From JBHJHK01 sp050330975 (lineage in GTDB: Bacteria; Pseudomonadota; Gammaproteobacteria; Competibacterales; Competibacteraceae): a stretch of DNA of 15,842 bases. The translations under genes and the position numbers were made by a program. The notes below the pieces were generated by a model. It saw only the letters and a list, made by a program, of their open reading frames with translations, ran no database searches and was not told the origin of the DNA. Below are positions 6,988 to 13,688 of this stretch, one piece after another. The DNA lies in the NCBI GenBank assembly GCA_050330975.1, contig JBHJHK010000272.1, positions 1 to 15,842 on the forward strand, written 5' to 3'. The stretch's first letter is position 1, and each line of letters begins with the position of its first letter.

Positions 6988-7644
6988 TCACTCGGGCTGA
7001 GAGACCATGCGCAGGTAGGGCTTGAGGGTCTTCCAGCCCTGGGGAAACTTGGCCTTGGCCTCCTCATCGGACAGGGAGGGAGCGATGATGACATCCTTGC
7101 CGTGCTCCCAGTTGGCGGGGGTGGTCACCGGGTGCTGGGCGCTCAGCTGCATGGCGTCCAAGACCCGCAAGATCTCGGCGAAGTTGCGGCCGGTGGTCAT
7201 GGGATAGGCCAGCATCAGCTTGATTTTCTTATCGGGGCCGATGATAAACACCGTGCGCACCGTGGCGTTGTCCATGGGCGTGCGGCCTTGAAAATCCCCC
7301 TCTTCGTCGGCCGGCAGCATGTTGTAGAGCTTGGAGACCGCGAGGTCGGTGTCGGCGATCATGGGGAAGTTGACGGCACTCCCCTGGGTTTCGGCGATGT
7401 CGCCAAACCAGGACTTGTGACTGTCCACGGGGTCGACGCTCAAGCCCATGGCCTTGCAATTGCGCTTGTCAAATTCCGCCTTGAGGGCCGCCACTGCCCC
7501 CAACTCGGTGGTGCACACTGGGGTGAAATCCTTGGGGTGGGAGAACAAAATTGCCCAGGAATCGCCGATCCATTGGTGAAAGTCGATGGATCCCTCGGTG
7601 GTTTCAGCGGTAAAATTCGGAGCCGTCTGATTGATGCGCAACAT
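6988..7644 (-). CDS. 1-Cys (Prx6-type) peroxiredoxin
   Basis: The protein is a 218-residue thiol peroxidase that reduces H2O2 and organic hydroperoxides. The peroxidatic motif 'HPKDFTPVCTTE' places the catalytic Cys44 with its conserved Thr41 and Pro42. The active-site Arg is in 'NATVRTVFIIGPDKKIK'. The long C-terminal domain, with Y-P-M-T-T-G-R-N and 'TPANWEHGKDVII', is diagnostic of the Prx6 subfamily. A second Cys (Cys63 in RNCK) exists, but its position is not that of a usual resolving Cys. The ATG at 7644 has GAGGTGAGA (7650-7658) just upstream. The frame stays open upstream to 7872, but that part is non-homologous and has no SD, so it was excluded. The gene converges on potA. Confidence 0.95.
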   Translation of the reverse strand: MLRINQTAPNFTAETTEGSIDFHQWIGDSWAILFSHPKDFTPVCTTELGAVAALKAEFDKRNCKAMGLSVDPVDSHKSWFGDIAETQGSAVNFPMIADTDLAVSKLYNMLPADEEGDFQGRTPMDNATVRTVFIIGPDKKIKLMLAYPMTTGRNFAEILRVLDAMQLSAQHPVTTPANWEHGKDVIIAPSLSDEEAKAKFPQGWKTLKPYLRMVSQPE

Positions 7645-7716
7645 AGCAGTCTCACCTCGGTTTCGGTACTTGCCAACAAGCCACGGCTGCGACCCCAAGA
7701 CGGGGGCAGTGGAGAG

Positions 7717-7745
7717 ATAATGCAGCCTTGGGCGGGGGTTCTCAA
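7717..7745 (-). promoter_or_regulatory. candidate sigma-70-type promoter for the peroxiredoxin gene
   Basis: On the minus strand TTGAGA (7740-7745, five of six to the -35 consensus) is followed after exactly 17 bases by CATTAT (7717-7722, four of six to the -10). The start of transcription would be near 7710, leaving a leader of about 65 bases before the ATG at 7644. Confidence 0.4.
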
Positions 7746-7775
7746 CCGGAAAGGGTCTGGGAGCTCGGTCCGCCA

Positions 7776-7804
7776 TTGGCGGGCGTTCGCCCTTGGTATA
7801 TGCT
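7776..7804 (+). promoter_or_regulatory. weak candidate promoter for cassette A
   Basis: TTGGCG (7776-7781) and TATGCT (7799-7804) are separated by 17 bases, each matching the consensus at four of six positions. An inverted repeat GGGCG-TT-CGCCC lies in the spacer. It is the only plausible plus-strand box pair noticed between the peroxiredoxin gene and cassette A. Confidence 0.22.
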
Positions 7805-7965
7805 TTTTGCCCATTGCCACCCAACGACAGACGCCCTGGAGATCCATCGGCAAATCGCCGCCTGCGGTCCATATGGCCCGTGTGGCGCTATCGCCTTCCC
7901 ATTCACCCCATGACGCCCCTGCGATCCCCCCGGCGTCGCGCTGGAACGCCTGCCACCATTCGCCC

Positions 7966-8571
7966 ATGCCCACTGCCCACACCCTCCTCGCCGCCTTTTG
8001 CCTCGGTCTCAGCTATTGGTTGGCGCTGTCCTACGTCCTCGGAGAGCTCACCCGGCAGATGGATGCCCAGGGCCACTTTGCCGTCGACCAGGTGACCCGG
8101 GCCGCCAACGATGGCTTTGCCATCGGCTTGAGTTTGGCCGCCATGGGCAACCTAGAGCGGGTCCTCGGCCTCATCTTGGCCAAATACAGCCAAAGCGATG
8201 ACAGCTTGCCCCTCACCGGTGGCGCCGTCTACGACATCACAGGCCACAGACTCTTTTTCCAGGGTACGACGCCCCCCACCACCGTGCCCCAAAGCACCAC
8301 CGACGACTCGGGGCGCTGGCGGTTGGAGTTCGACGACCGCGTCGCCCTGGGGCAAGTGCTGCGCAATGGCTTTGGCCAACCCGCTGGCCACGCAGTGCTG
8401 TTCTACGACAACGCGCCCTTGACCAGGCAGCGCCGCCACCTCGCCGCCGCCCTCGCCGCCGCTGCCCTGGTCGCCTTTGGCCTCTACGGCTTGCTGTTCC
8501 GCTGGCTCACACCCCCGGGTCGGCGACGGGGCGGGAAAGCCACTCGCCAACGAGTCAGCGTGGCCCCGTGA
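7966..8571 (+). CDS. cassette A protein 1: short two-TM periplasmic sensor-like protein
   Basis: This 201-residue protein matches no named family I recognise. TM1 is about residues 5-27, a periplasmic region spans about 28-156, TM2 about 157-181, and a short basic tail ends it, with no enzymatic domain. The periplasmic part has PAS/Cache-like features: an N-D-G-F-A-I-G-L-S-L helix (48-57), then A-V-Y-D-I-T-G-H-R-L-F-F (87-98), then N-G-F-G-x-P-A-G-H-A-V-L-F-Y-D (134-148). The same three blocks in the same order occur in the protein at 12888-13688, so the two are paralogs. The ATG at 7966 lacks a clear SD; it was chosen because TM1 follows directly. An in-frame ATG at 7873 is an alternative. 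The stop overlaps the next gene (GTGA 8568-8571). Confidence 0.75.
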   Translation: MPTAHTLLAAFCLGLSYWLALSYVLGELTRQMDAQGHFAVDQVTRAANDGFAIGLSLAAMGNLERVLGLILAKYSQSDDSLPLTGGAVYDITGHRLFFQGTTPPTTVPQSTTDDSGRWRLEFDDRVALGQVLRNGFGQPAGHAVLFYDNAPLTRQRRHLAAALAAAALVAFGLYGLLFRWLTPPGRRRGGKATRQRVSVAP

Positions 8572-10250
8572 TCCCAACTATGGAACGGGCAAACCACCGC
8601 CAACTGGGGGCTCGGGGCCCTGGAAACCACTGGCTCATCTGGAGTGTGGCGTCGGCGGCGGCCCTGGCGGCGTTTTTCGCCGCCGTCTCTTGGTTCTACA
8701 GCGCCTACCGCAGCGAACCCCTGGAGCACTTTAGCCGCACCTTGGGTCAGTCCTTGGTGGGGGACCTGGAGCGGGGTCTGCGCCACGGCATTCCCCCCAA
8801 CCGCCTCATCGGCGTACGGGAACTCCTGGTCGCCACCTTGGACGACTACCCCGAACTGGCCCAAATCACCATCACCGACCTCCAGGGCCAGGTGCTCTAT
8901 TCCGCCGGGGGCGACGCCCAGATCCCCCCCGATGCCGCTTTGGAGGAGGCTTCCCTGCGCTTGCCCGTGGTCGATGACCAGGGCCCCCAGCTGTTGCTCC
9001 ACCTGATTCCCCGTTCCCACAGTTGGTCGGTGGAGCTGATCCAACTGGGCCTGGTATTGGCGGCCCTGTGGCTGGGCATGTTGCCTTTGGTGGGCGCCTT
9101 CACCGCCCCCCCCCGGTTGTCCCCCCCGCCAGGGGGCGTTGACCTGGGGGCGACCCGCCGCATTACGACCCTGCCCTTGGCCTTTGGCGCCACCTTTGTG
9201 GTGCCCGTGGTCCCCTATCACCTGGCGGCCACGGGACAGGTGGACAACCTCACCGGCACTATGGCCCTGGTCGTGGCCCTGTTGGCGGTTTGCTCGGCCT
9301 TGGCCGCCGCGGCCCGGGACCGCTGGTCCCTGCCCGGCGGCGAAGGCGGCGGCGTCGTCGCCCTGGGACTTGGCTGCGCCGTCGCCGCCTTCGAGGGCCC
9401 CCAGGGGATGTGGCTGGGGGCTTGCCTCCTGGGGGTCGGCAGCGGATGGCTGTTGGGGGGCGCCCGGCTACCCATCGGCGCCGGTGCCACCACGGGCGCC
9501 GGCATCAGCGGTGCCCTGTTGGGCACCCTCGTCGCCCAGTACCTGGGTACCACCGTGGCCTTGGGAATGGCCGCCGCCGTCCACGGCACCCTCTTGGTCG
9601 CCGGATCATTGGGGTATCTGCCGTGGGCGGTGGCGATGGATACCCGGGCGCCACAACCCCCCCAGGACCCCCAGGGGAATCACAACCCCGCCCTACCTTG
9701 GCTGGCGGCGGGGTTTACCGCCGCCACGGCGGGGCTGTTGGTGGGAGTGGGCCTGTTGGCCATACCGCTGATGGTGGTAGCCATGGCGGGCCAACCCATC
9801 GCCGTGGGCGCCGCCATCGCCCTGTTGGCCCTGATGGCCAACCTCGCCGCGGTCTTGGCGCGGTCGATCCTGGGGCGCGGTGTGCCGTCTTTATTGGTGG
9901 CCGGCAGCAGCGGCTTTGCCGCGGCGTGGACCACGGCGTTGTTGCTGTGGGAACCCTCCTGGTTGGCCCTGCTGTCCATGGCAGCCGGTATGGGGGTGGG
10001 CCTCGGTGGCCTCGTCGCCTGCCAGCGCCATTGGCTGGATTTTGACCCCGAACGCCCCGTGGCCGCCCTGTGGCTCTACGGCGCCACGGGCCTCGGCGGC
10101 GGTCTTGCAGCGGCCCTCTACGCCCTGGCAACCCCCTCCTTGGGATTGGCCGGGGCCACCATCGCCGTGGGAACAGCGACGTTGGGGCTCGTGGTGTTGC
10201 TGGGGGTGTTGGCCTTGAGTTTGGACATCCCCGAAGGCCACGCCCCTTGA
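8568..10250 (+). CDS. cassette A protein 2: periplasmic sensor fused to an MFS-like 12-TM domain
   Basis: The protein has 560 residues, with a GTG start inside the GTGA overlap. TM1 is about 23-45, the periplasmic sensor about 46-155, TM2 about 156-178, then a Pro-rich linker (179-194) and roughly 12 Gly/Ala-rich TM helices (about 198-550). The sensor block 'LRHGIPPNRLIG' with Y-P-E-L-A-Q-I-T-I-T-D-L-Q-G-Q-V-L-Y-S aligns with the same region of 13685-15727. The membrane part also aligns with that protein's MFS domain: helix 5 'GALLGTLVAQYLG', and the last two helices around 'GLAGATIAVGTATLG'. It is degenerate: the Arg of MFS helix 4 is missing and no motif A is visible. HAMP is absent where the paralog has one. 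The linker lies on C9 and C7 runs. A transceptor-like or regulatory role is inferred; transport is not shown. Confidence 0.8.
   Translation: MIPTMERANHRQLGARGPGNHWLIWSVASAAALAAFFAAVSWFYSAYRSEPLEHFSRTLGQSLVGDLERGLRHGIPPNRLIGVRELLVATLDDYPELAQITITDLQGQVLYSAGGDAQIPPDAALEEASLRLPVVDDQGPQLLLHLIPRSHSWSVELIQLGLVLAALWLGMLPLVGAFTAPPRLSPPPGGVDLGATRRITTLPLAFGATFVVPVVPYHLAATGQVDNLTGTMALVVALLAVCSALAAAARDRWSLPGGEGGGVVALGLGCAVAAFEGPQGMWLGACLLGVGSGWLLGGARLPIGAGATTGAGISGALLGTLVAQYLGTTVALGMAAAVHGTLLVAGSLGYLPWAVAMDTRAPQPPQDPQGNHNPALPWLAAGFTAATAGLLVGVGLLAIPLMVVAMAGQPIAVGAAIALLALMANLAAVLARSILGRGVPSLLVAGSSGFAAAWTTALLLWEPSWLALLSMAAGMGVGLGGLVACQRHWLDFDPERPVAALWLYGATGLGGGLAAALYALATPSLGLAGATIAVGTATLGLVVLLGVLALSLDIPEGHAP
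9106..9127 (+). repeat. C9 and C7 homopolymer runs at the sensor/MFS junction
   Basis: C runs at 9106-9114 (nine) and 9121-9127 (seven), split by GGTTGT, encode the Pro-rich linker between the second TM helix and the MFS-like domain of the preceding gene. Slippage by one base would uncouple the two halves. Other C runs of 7-9 occur in this window, so this may only reflect base composition. Confidence 0.5.
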
Positions 10251-12154
10251 AGCTACGGACTCGAGTGACCCTCATCGCCCTGGCGGGGGCCAGCGTGTTG
10301 ACCCTGGCCGCCATCGTCGAGAGCGGCATCCGCCAGCGAGCCACGGTCGACCTCTACCGCACCTCGTTGCAAGAGGGCTATCTCAGCGCCTGGCGGGGCA
10401 TCGTCAGCCGGGTGGTGACCCGCCTGGAAACCAACGCCGAGCAACTCACCGCCGACAGCGAGTTGCTATCGGGGTTGTGGGGTTTGAGGCCTCGCGCCGT
10501 CAACCGCTTTGCCATCGAGGCTCAGACCTTGCTGGCCAGGCTGCCCCTCCCCGCCCAGATGTGGGTGGTCAACCGCTATGAACAGACCCTGTTTCAAAGC
10601 GGGCGACAACCCCTGGCGTTGGAAGACGTCACCGCACTCAGCGAACGGGTACTCCTGGGGGCCACCACCCACCACGACATCGTCTACCGCGACGGCCGTT
10701 ACTATCTGGTGGTGGCTTTCCCCTTGGTGCGGGCATCATTTGTGTTTGCCGTGGGCATGTTCAGCGTCGACCTCAGCTGGCTGACCACCAACCTCGCCCG
10801 CGCCACGGGCGACCGCGTCGCCATCGTCAACGCCGCGGGCGCCTCCCTCAACACCGCCGATGGCGACCAGGCGACGGGGGCGTTACTCCCCGCCCTGGAG
10901 GCCGCACTGCCCGCGGGACCCGCGGCGGCGACCCGCTTGATCACCCTCCCCGACAACCGCCGCGACGACGCCTTGTTGCGGGGCTGGAATAACGTCTTCT
11001 CCACCACCTTTATCCCCTTTGCCGTCGCCAACACCGCGGACGTCCCAAGGCTGGTGGTGGTGAGGGATATCACCGACTTCCACCGCCGCTTTGGGGTGTT
11101 GCGCCTCTTGTCCTACGGGGCGTTGATCTCGGTGATTCCGTTGTTTTTCGCCGCCCTCTACTGGTACCTGCGCCGCAGCTTCCACCCTTTAAACCGCACG
11201 GTGATGGTCCTCAACGCCCTGGCCTCGGGCAACACCGAAGCCCGCATCGACCTCCCCCCCTCCGACGACGAAATCGGCCGGCTGTTGACCGCCGTGGAAC
11301 AATTTCGCCAGGCGCTACTGGCGCGGCAAAAACTGGCGGTCATCCGCCAGGAGTTGGACGCCGCCACCCGCATCCAGCGCTCCATTCATCCCCACGCCTT
11401 CCCGAGCCACCCCGCCTTTGAGGTCTATGCCCTGTTGCAAACCGCCCAGGAGGTGGGGGGCGATTTCTACGACTTCTTCGAACTCACCGATGGTCGCTAC
11501 GGCTTTGTCATCGCCGATGTCTCGGGCAAGGGGATGGGGGCGGCGCTGTTTATGGCCGTCGCCCGCACGGTGATGCGCACCACCGCCTTTGTGGTGGACC
11601 AGCCGGGGGCGTGTTTGAGCCGGGTCAACGATTTTTTGAGCGTCGACAACGACACCGCCATGTTCGCCACCCTGTTCTACGGCCTGTTGGACCCGGCCAC
11701 CGGCCGGTTTACCTATGCCAATGCCGGCCACAATTTGCCCTACCTCATGGGCCAGGACTGCCACTGTCGGGAGTTGCCCCGCACCTTTGGTGTGGCCCTA
11801 GGGGCCGTCGGGGGGCTCGACTACGGCCAGGGGGAGGGCGTCCTCACACCCGGCGACCGGCTAGTGCTCTACACCGATGGGGTCACAGAAGCCATCGACG
11901 AAGCCGGGGGGTTCTACGGCGACGAGCGCTTTGCCCACTTGATCCAACACCACACGGGGGAAACCTCCCCCCGACGCCTGGTGGATACCATCGCCGCCGA
12001 TGTCGCCAGCTTTGCCGGCCGCGCCCCCCAGGCCGACGATATCACCTTGATGGTGATCCACCTCAAGGCCATCGCCGAGGCGCCCCAACAAGGCCGCGGC
12101 GAACAGCCCCAAGTGGCCGACGAACGCCCCAAGGCGCCCCTCGCCGGGGTCTAG
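10247..12154 (+). CDS. cassette A protein 3: membrane sensor-HAMP-SpoIIE/RsbU-type PP2C phosphatase
   Basis: The product has 635 residues and is probably an inner-membrane serine/threonine phosphatase. TM1 is about 7-24, a large extracytoplasmic region about 25-286 (double-Cache size), TM2 about 287-307, HAMP about 308-360 (S-F-H-P-L-N, then D-D-E-I-G-R-L), a coiled coil 355-380, and the SpoIIE phosphatase domain about 385-607. Metal-binding acids of the PP2C fold are visible in 'EVGGDFYD' (402-409), 'ADVSGKGMG' (423-431), 'YTDGVTEA' (542-549) and 'ADDITLMV' (596-603). RsbU-like enzymes usually dephosphorylate a STAS anti-anti-sigma partner, but no STAS or anti-sigma gene is in the window. 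TTG 10247 was chosen because it overlaps the previous stop (TTGA 10247-10250), has GAAGG upstream, and gives the basic N-terminus KLRTR. The stop shares a CTAG with the convergent GNAT gene. Confidence 0.92.
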   Translation: MKLRTRVTLIALAGASVLTLAAIVESGIRQRATVDLYRTSLQEGYLSAWRGIVSRVVTRLETNAEQLTADSELLSGLWGLRPRAVNRFAIEAQTLLARLPLPAQMWVVNRYEQTLFQSGRQPLALEDVTALSERVLLGATTHHDIVYRDGRYYLVVAFPLVRASFVFAVGMFSVDLSWLTTNLARATGDRVAIVNAAGASLNTADGDQATGALLPALEAALPAGPAAATRLITLPDNRRDDALLRGWNNVFSTTFIPFAVANTADVPRLVVVRDITDFHRRFGVLRLLSYGALISVIPLFFAALYWYLRRSFHPLNRTVMVLNALASGNTEARIDLPPSDDEIGRLLTAVEQFRQALLARQKLAVIRQELDAATRIQRSIHPHAFPSHPAFEVYALLQTAQEVGGDFYDFFELTDGRYGFVIADVSGKGMGAALFMAVARTVMRTTAFVVDQPGACLSRVNDFLSVDNDTAMFATLFYGLLDPATGRFTYANAGHNLPYLMGQDCHCRELPRTFGVALGAVGGLDYGQGEGVLTPGDRLVLYTDGVTEAIDEAGGFYGDERFAHLIQHHTGETSPRRLVDTIAADVASFAGRAPQADDITLMVIHLKAIAEAPQQGRGEQPQVADERPKAPLAGV

Positions 12155-12636
12155 AGCAGCAATTGCCAGTAGCCCACGTCGATCCACTGGCCGAACTTGA
12201 ACCCCACTTCCCGCAGGTGGGCGACTTTTTGAAAACCCAACTTTTCGTGGAGGGCCACGCTGGCGGCGTTGGGCAGGGTGATACCACCGATGACGCTGTG
12301 GATGCGCCGCGTCGCCAAGGCGGCGAGCAGCCCTTGGTAGAGGGTACGGCCAAGGCCGCGGCCGACCTGTCCAGGCGCCAAGTAGATCGTACTCTCGGCG
12401 GAGTAGGGGTAACGGCTCTGGGCGATCCACGGGCTCCCACAGGCGTAGCCGAGGAGCTGTTGGTTCTCCTCGACCACCAACCACGGCAATTCCGCCTCCC
12501 ACACCCGGGCCATGCGTTGGTCCATCGCCTCGGGGGCGAGGGCTTGGTGGTCGAAATTGACCGCGGTGTGGAGGGCGTAGTGGTTGTAGATCGCGGCGAT
12601 GGCCGCAGAGTCAGACGAGTTTGCCAAACGCAACAT
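12151..12636 (-). CDS. GNAT-family N-acetyltransferase, Pat/MnaT-like
   Basis: This 161-residue cytoplasmic acetyl-CoA-dependent N-acyltransferase is full length for the family. It opens with L-R-L-A-N-S-S-D-S-A-A-I-A-A-I-Y-N-H-Y, typical of the phosphinothricin/methionine-sulfoximine acetyltransferase group. It has the 'YPYSAESTIYLAPGQ' strand with the acetyl-CoA pyrophosphate loop G-R-G-L-G at 92-96, then 'NAASVALHEKLGF' (123-135), which matches motif B. Natural substrates of this group are amino-acid analogues such as methionine sulfone or sulfoximine; the substrate here is unknown. It lies antisense between the two sensor cassettes, and its TAG stop uses the same CTAG (12151-12154) as the stop of the phosphatase gene. 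Confidence 0.9.
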   Translation of the reverse strand: MLRLANSSDSAAIAAIYNHYALHTAVNFDHQALAPEAMDQRMARVWEAELPWLVVEENQQLLGYACGSPWIAQSRYPYSAESTIYLAPGQVGRGLGRTLYQGLLAALATRRIHSVIGGITLPNAASVALHEKLGFQKVAHLREVGFKFGQWIDVGYWQLLL

Positions 12637-12887
12637 AAGCGATGTCCCAAATGGCGATCACAGAGAGTTTGCTAGCCTATGTCCTTGTCCTGCCGAAGGA
12701 CTTTAATGTTGCAATCGTTCGTGCTATCTGTACCCACAAGGCGTGAGAGACAGCCCGAGGGCCCAAGACACCCACAGGGAACGGATACAGGGCTCAACGG
12801 CGGGATAACAACACCCCCCATTATTGGAGATCCTTCGTCTATTCACCGGCTTCCCCGGGGGCATTGTCAAGCAGAAAGGGACTTGTT
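12637..12887. other. intergenic region upstream of cassette B
   Basis: These 251 bases are more AT-rich than the genes around them and must hold the promoters of the GNAT gene (minus) and probably of cassette B (plus). GTCCTT (12681-12686) pairs with AAGGAC (12696-12701) around a 9-base loop, followed by TTTAAT; it may be a regulatory hairpin. No convincing -35/-10 pair was found, and the short open frames here have no SD. AAAGGG at 12875-12880 is the SD of the next gene. Confidence 0.4.
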
Positions 12888-13688
12888 ATGAAATTGGGTC
12901 AAAAACTCACTTTGCTCCTCGGCCTGATCCTCGTCATTGCTGTCGGCTTGACCTTGTACCTCAACCAGAGCAAGTTTCGCCGGCTGTACAACGACGTGGA
13001 GCAATCCCGCTTCATCGCCTTGGCGGTGGATATCAACCAGACCATCGAGCGGGGCTTCAATTTGGGGCTGGCGTTGAGTCAACTGGTCAACGTCCAAGAG
13101 ATCGTCGAACGCCGTTTGGCCCAGGAGCCCCAACTCATCGGCATTTACGTCTTCGACGAAACCGGTCGCATGCTGTTCCGGGCGGAGCGAGCGACAAACG
13201 TCCGCGCCTCTCCCGACCCCTTGGAAGTATCGTCCTGGCTAGAGCGCCTCAACGCCGACCGCGAACCCTGGATCGCCACCGCCCATCGGTCCAACACCGC
13301 CGGGATCGCCTTGGTCAACAACTTCGGCGTCCTCGAAGGGGGTGTCGCCTTGGTCTACGACCGCATGGAGGGCTACCTCACCTTGGTCCAAGTGTTCATC
13401 GACCAACTGCTCTACGGCGGGGCTGCCCTAATGGCCGCGCTACTGCTGGGGGGATGGATCATCGGCCACCTCTCCCGCCGCATCCTCGCCGAGATCGTCA
13501 AGGTGCGGCCCGCCGCCAAGGCCCTCGAAGAAAATGCCAGCGACGACGCCCCGGGCGAAGGCGACCCGGGGGGGCAACACTCCCCGGGGGCGGCGAATGC
13601 CGCGGCCGATCCCTTCGTCTCACAACTCCAGAAACTCAAACGCCAATTGCACGAGGCAGAACGCCAATTGGAGAGGGTTGACCCGTGA
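12888..13688 (+). CDS. cassette B protein 1: two-TM periplasmic sensor-like protein with cytoplasmic coiled coil
   Basis: The protein has 266 residues. TM1 is about 6-26, the periplasmic region about 27-171, TM2 about 172-194 (GG-A-A-L-M-A-A-L-L-L-GG), and the cytoplasmic tail 195-266 has a Gly/Pro/Asp-rich linker and a heptad-like helix (about 243-264, SQLQKLKRQLHEAERQLERV). It shares three blocks with the protein at 7966-8571: E-R-G-F-N-L-G-L-A-L-S (54-64), Y-V-F-D-E-T-G-R-M-L-F (87-97) and N-N-F-G-V-L-E-G-G-V-A-L-V-Y-D (144-158). That makes them paralogs with different tails. No catalytic domain is present. The ATG at 12888 has AAAGGG 7 bases upstream and starts directly before TM1. The stop overlaps the next gene's GTG (GTGA 13685-13688). 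The function is unknown; signal transfer through the coiled coil is inferred. Confidence 0.85.
   Translation: MKLGQKLTLLLGLILVIAVGLTLYLNQSKFRRLYNDVEQSRFIALAVDINQTIERGFNLGLALSQLVNVQEIVERRLAQEPQLIGIYVFDETGRMLFRAERATNVRASPDPLEVSSWLERLNADREPWIATAHRSNTAGIALVNNFGVLEGGVALVYDRMEGYLTLVQVFIDQLLYGGAALMAALLLGGWIIGHLSRRILAEIVKVRPAAKALEENASDDAPGEGDPGGQHSPGAANAAADPFVSQLQKLKRQLHEAERQLERVDP

Larger units (their letters stand above)
7645..7965. other. divergent intergenic region upstream of peroxiredoxin and cassette A
   Basis: This 321-base stretch separates the peroxiredoxin start from the first gene of cassette A. It holds the candidate minus-strand promoter at 7717-7745 and a weaker plus-strand candidate at 7776-7804 (listed separately). 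Within the latter, GGGCG-TT-CGCCC (7781-7792) forms an inverted repeat between the -35 and -10 boxes, which could be an operator. The frame of the following gene is open through here and an ATG at 7873 is in frame, but the sequence is Pro/Ser/His-rich and has no SD, so I see no extra gene. Confidence 0.4.

Noticed and set aside
7645..7872. N-terminal extension of the peroxiredoxin (76 extra residues)
   Set aside because: The ATG at 7644 has a strong SD and matches the family start; the extension is non-homologous and overlaps the candidate promoter.
6733..8571. A 612-codon open frame running through the antisense of the peroxiredoxin gene into cassette A protein 1
   Set aside because: Only the part after 7966 has TM and sensor features with a paralog; the upstream part is the complement of a clear peroxiredoxin, and the open frame is a by-product of high GC.
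12679..12891. Small ORF of 70 codons upstream of cassette B
   Set aside because: No SD, no recognisable pattern, and it overlaps the SD and start of the supported gene at 12888.
3805..13245. Recurrent CTAGAG (Leu-Glu, often followed by Arg) in several genes, e.g. near 3805, 3864, 4604, 8152 and 13240
   Set aside because: Looked like a possible genome motif, but all coding copies are in the same Leu-Glu codon phase, so codon usage explains them; CTCGAG is also used.
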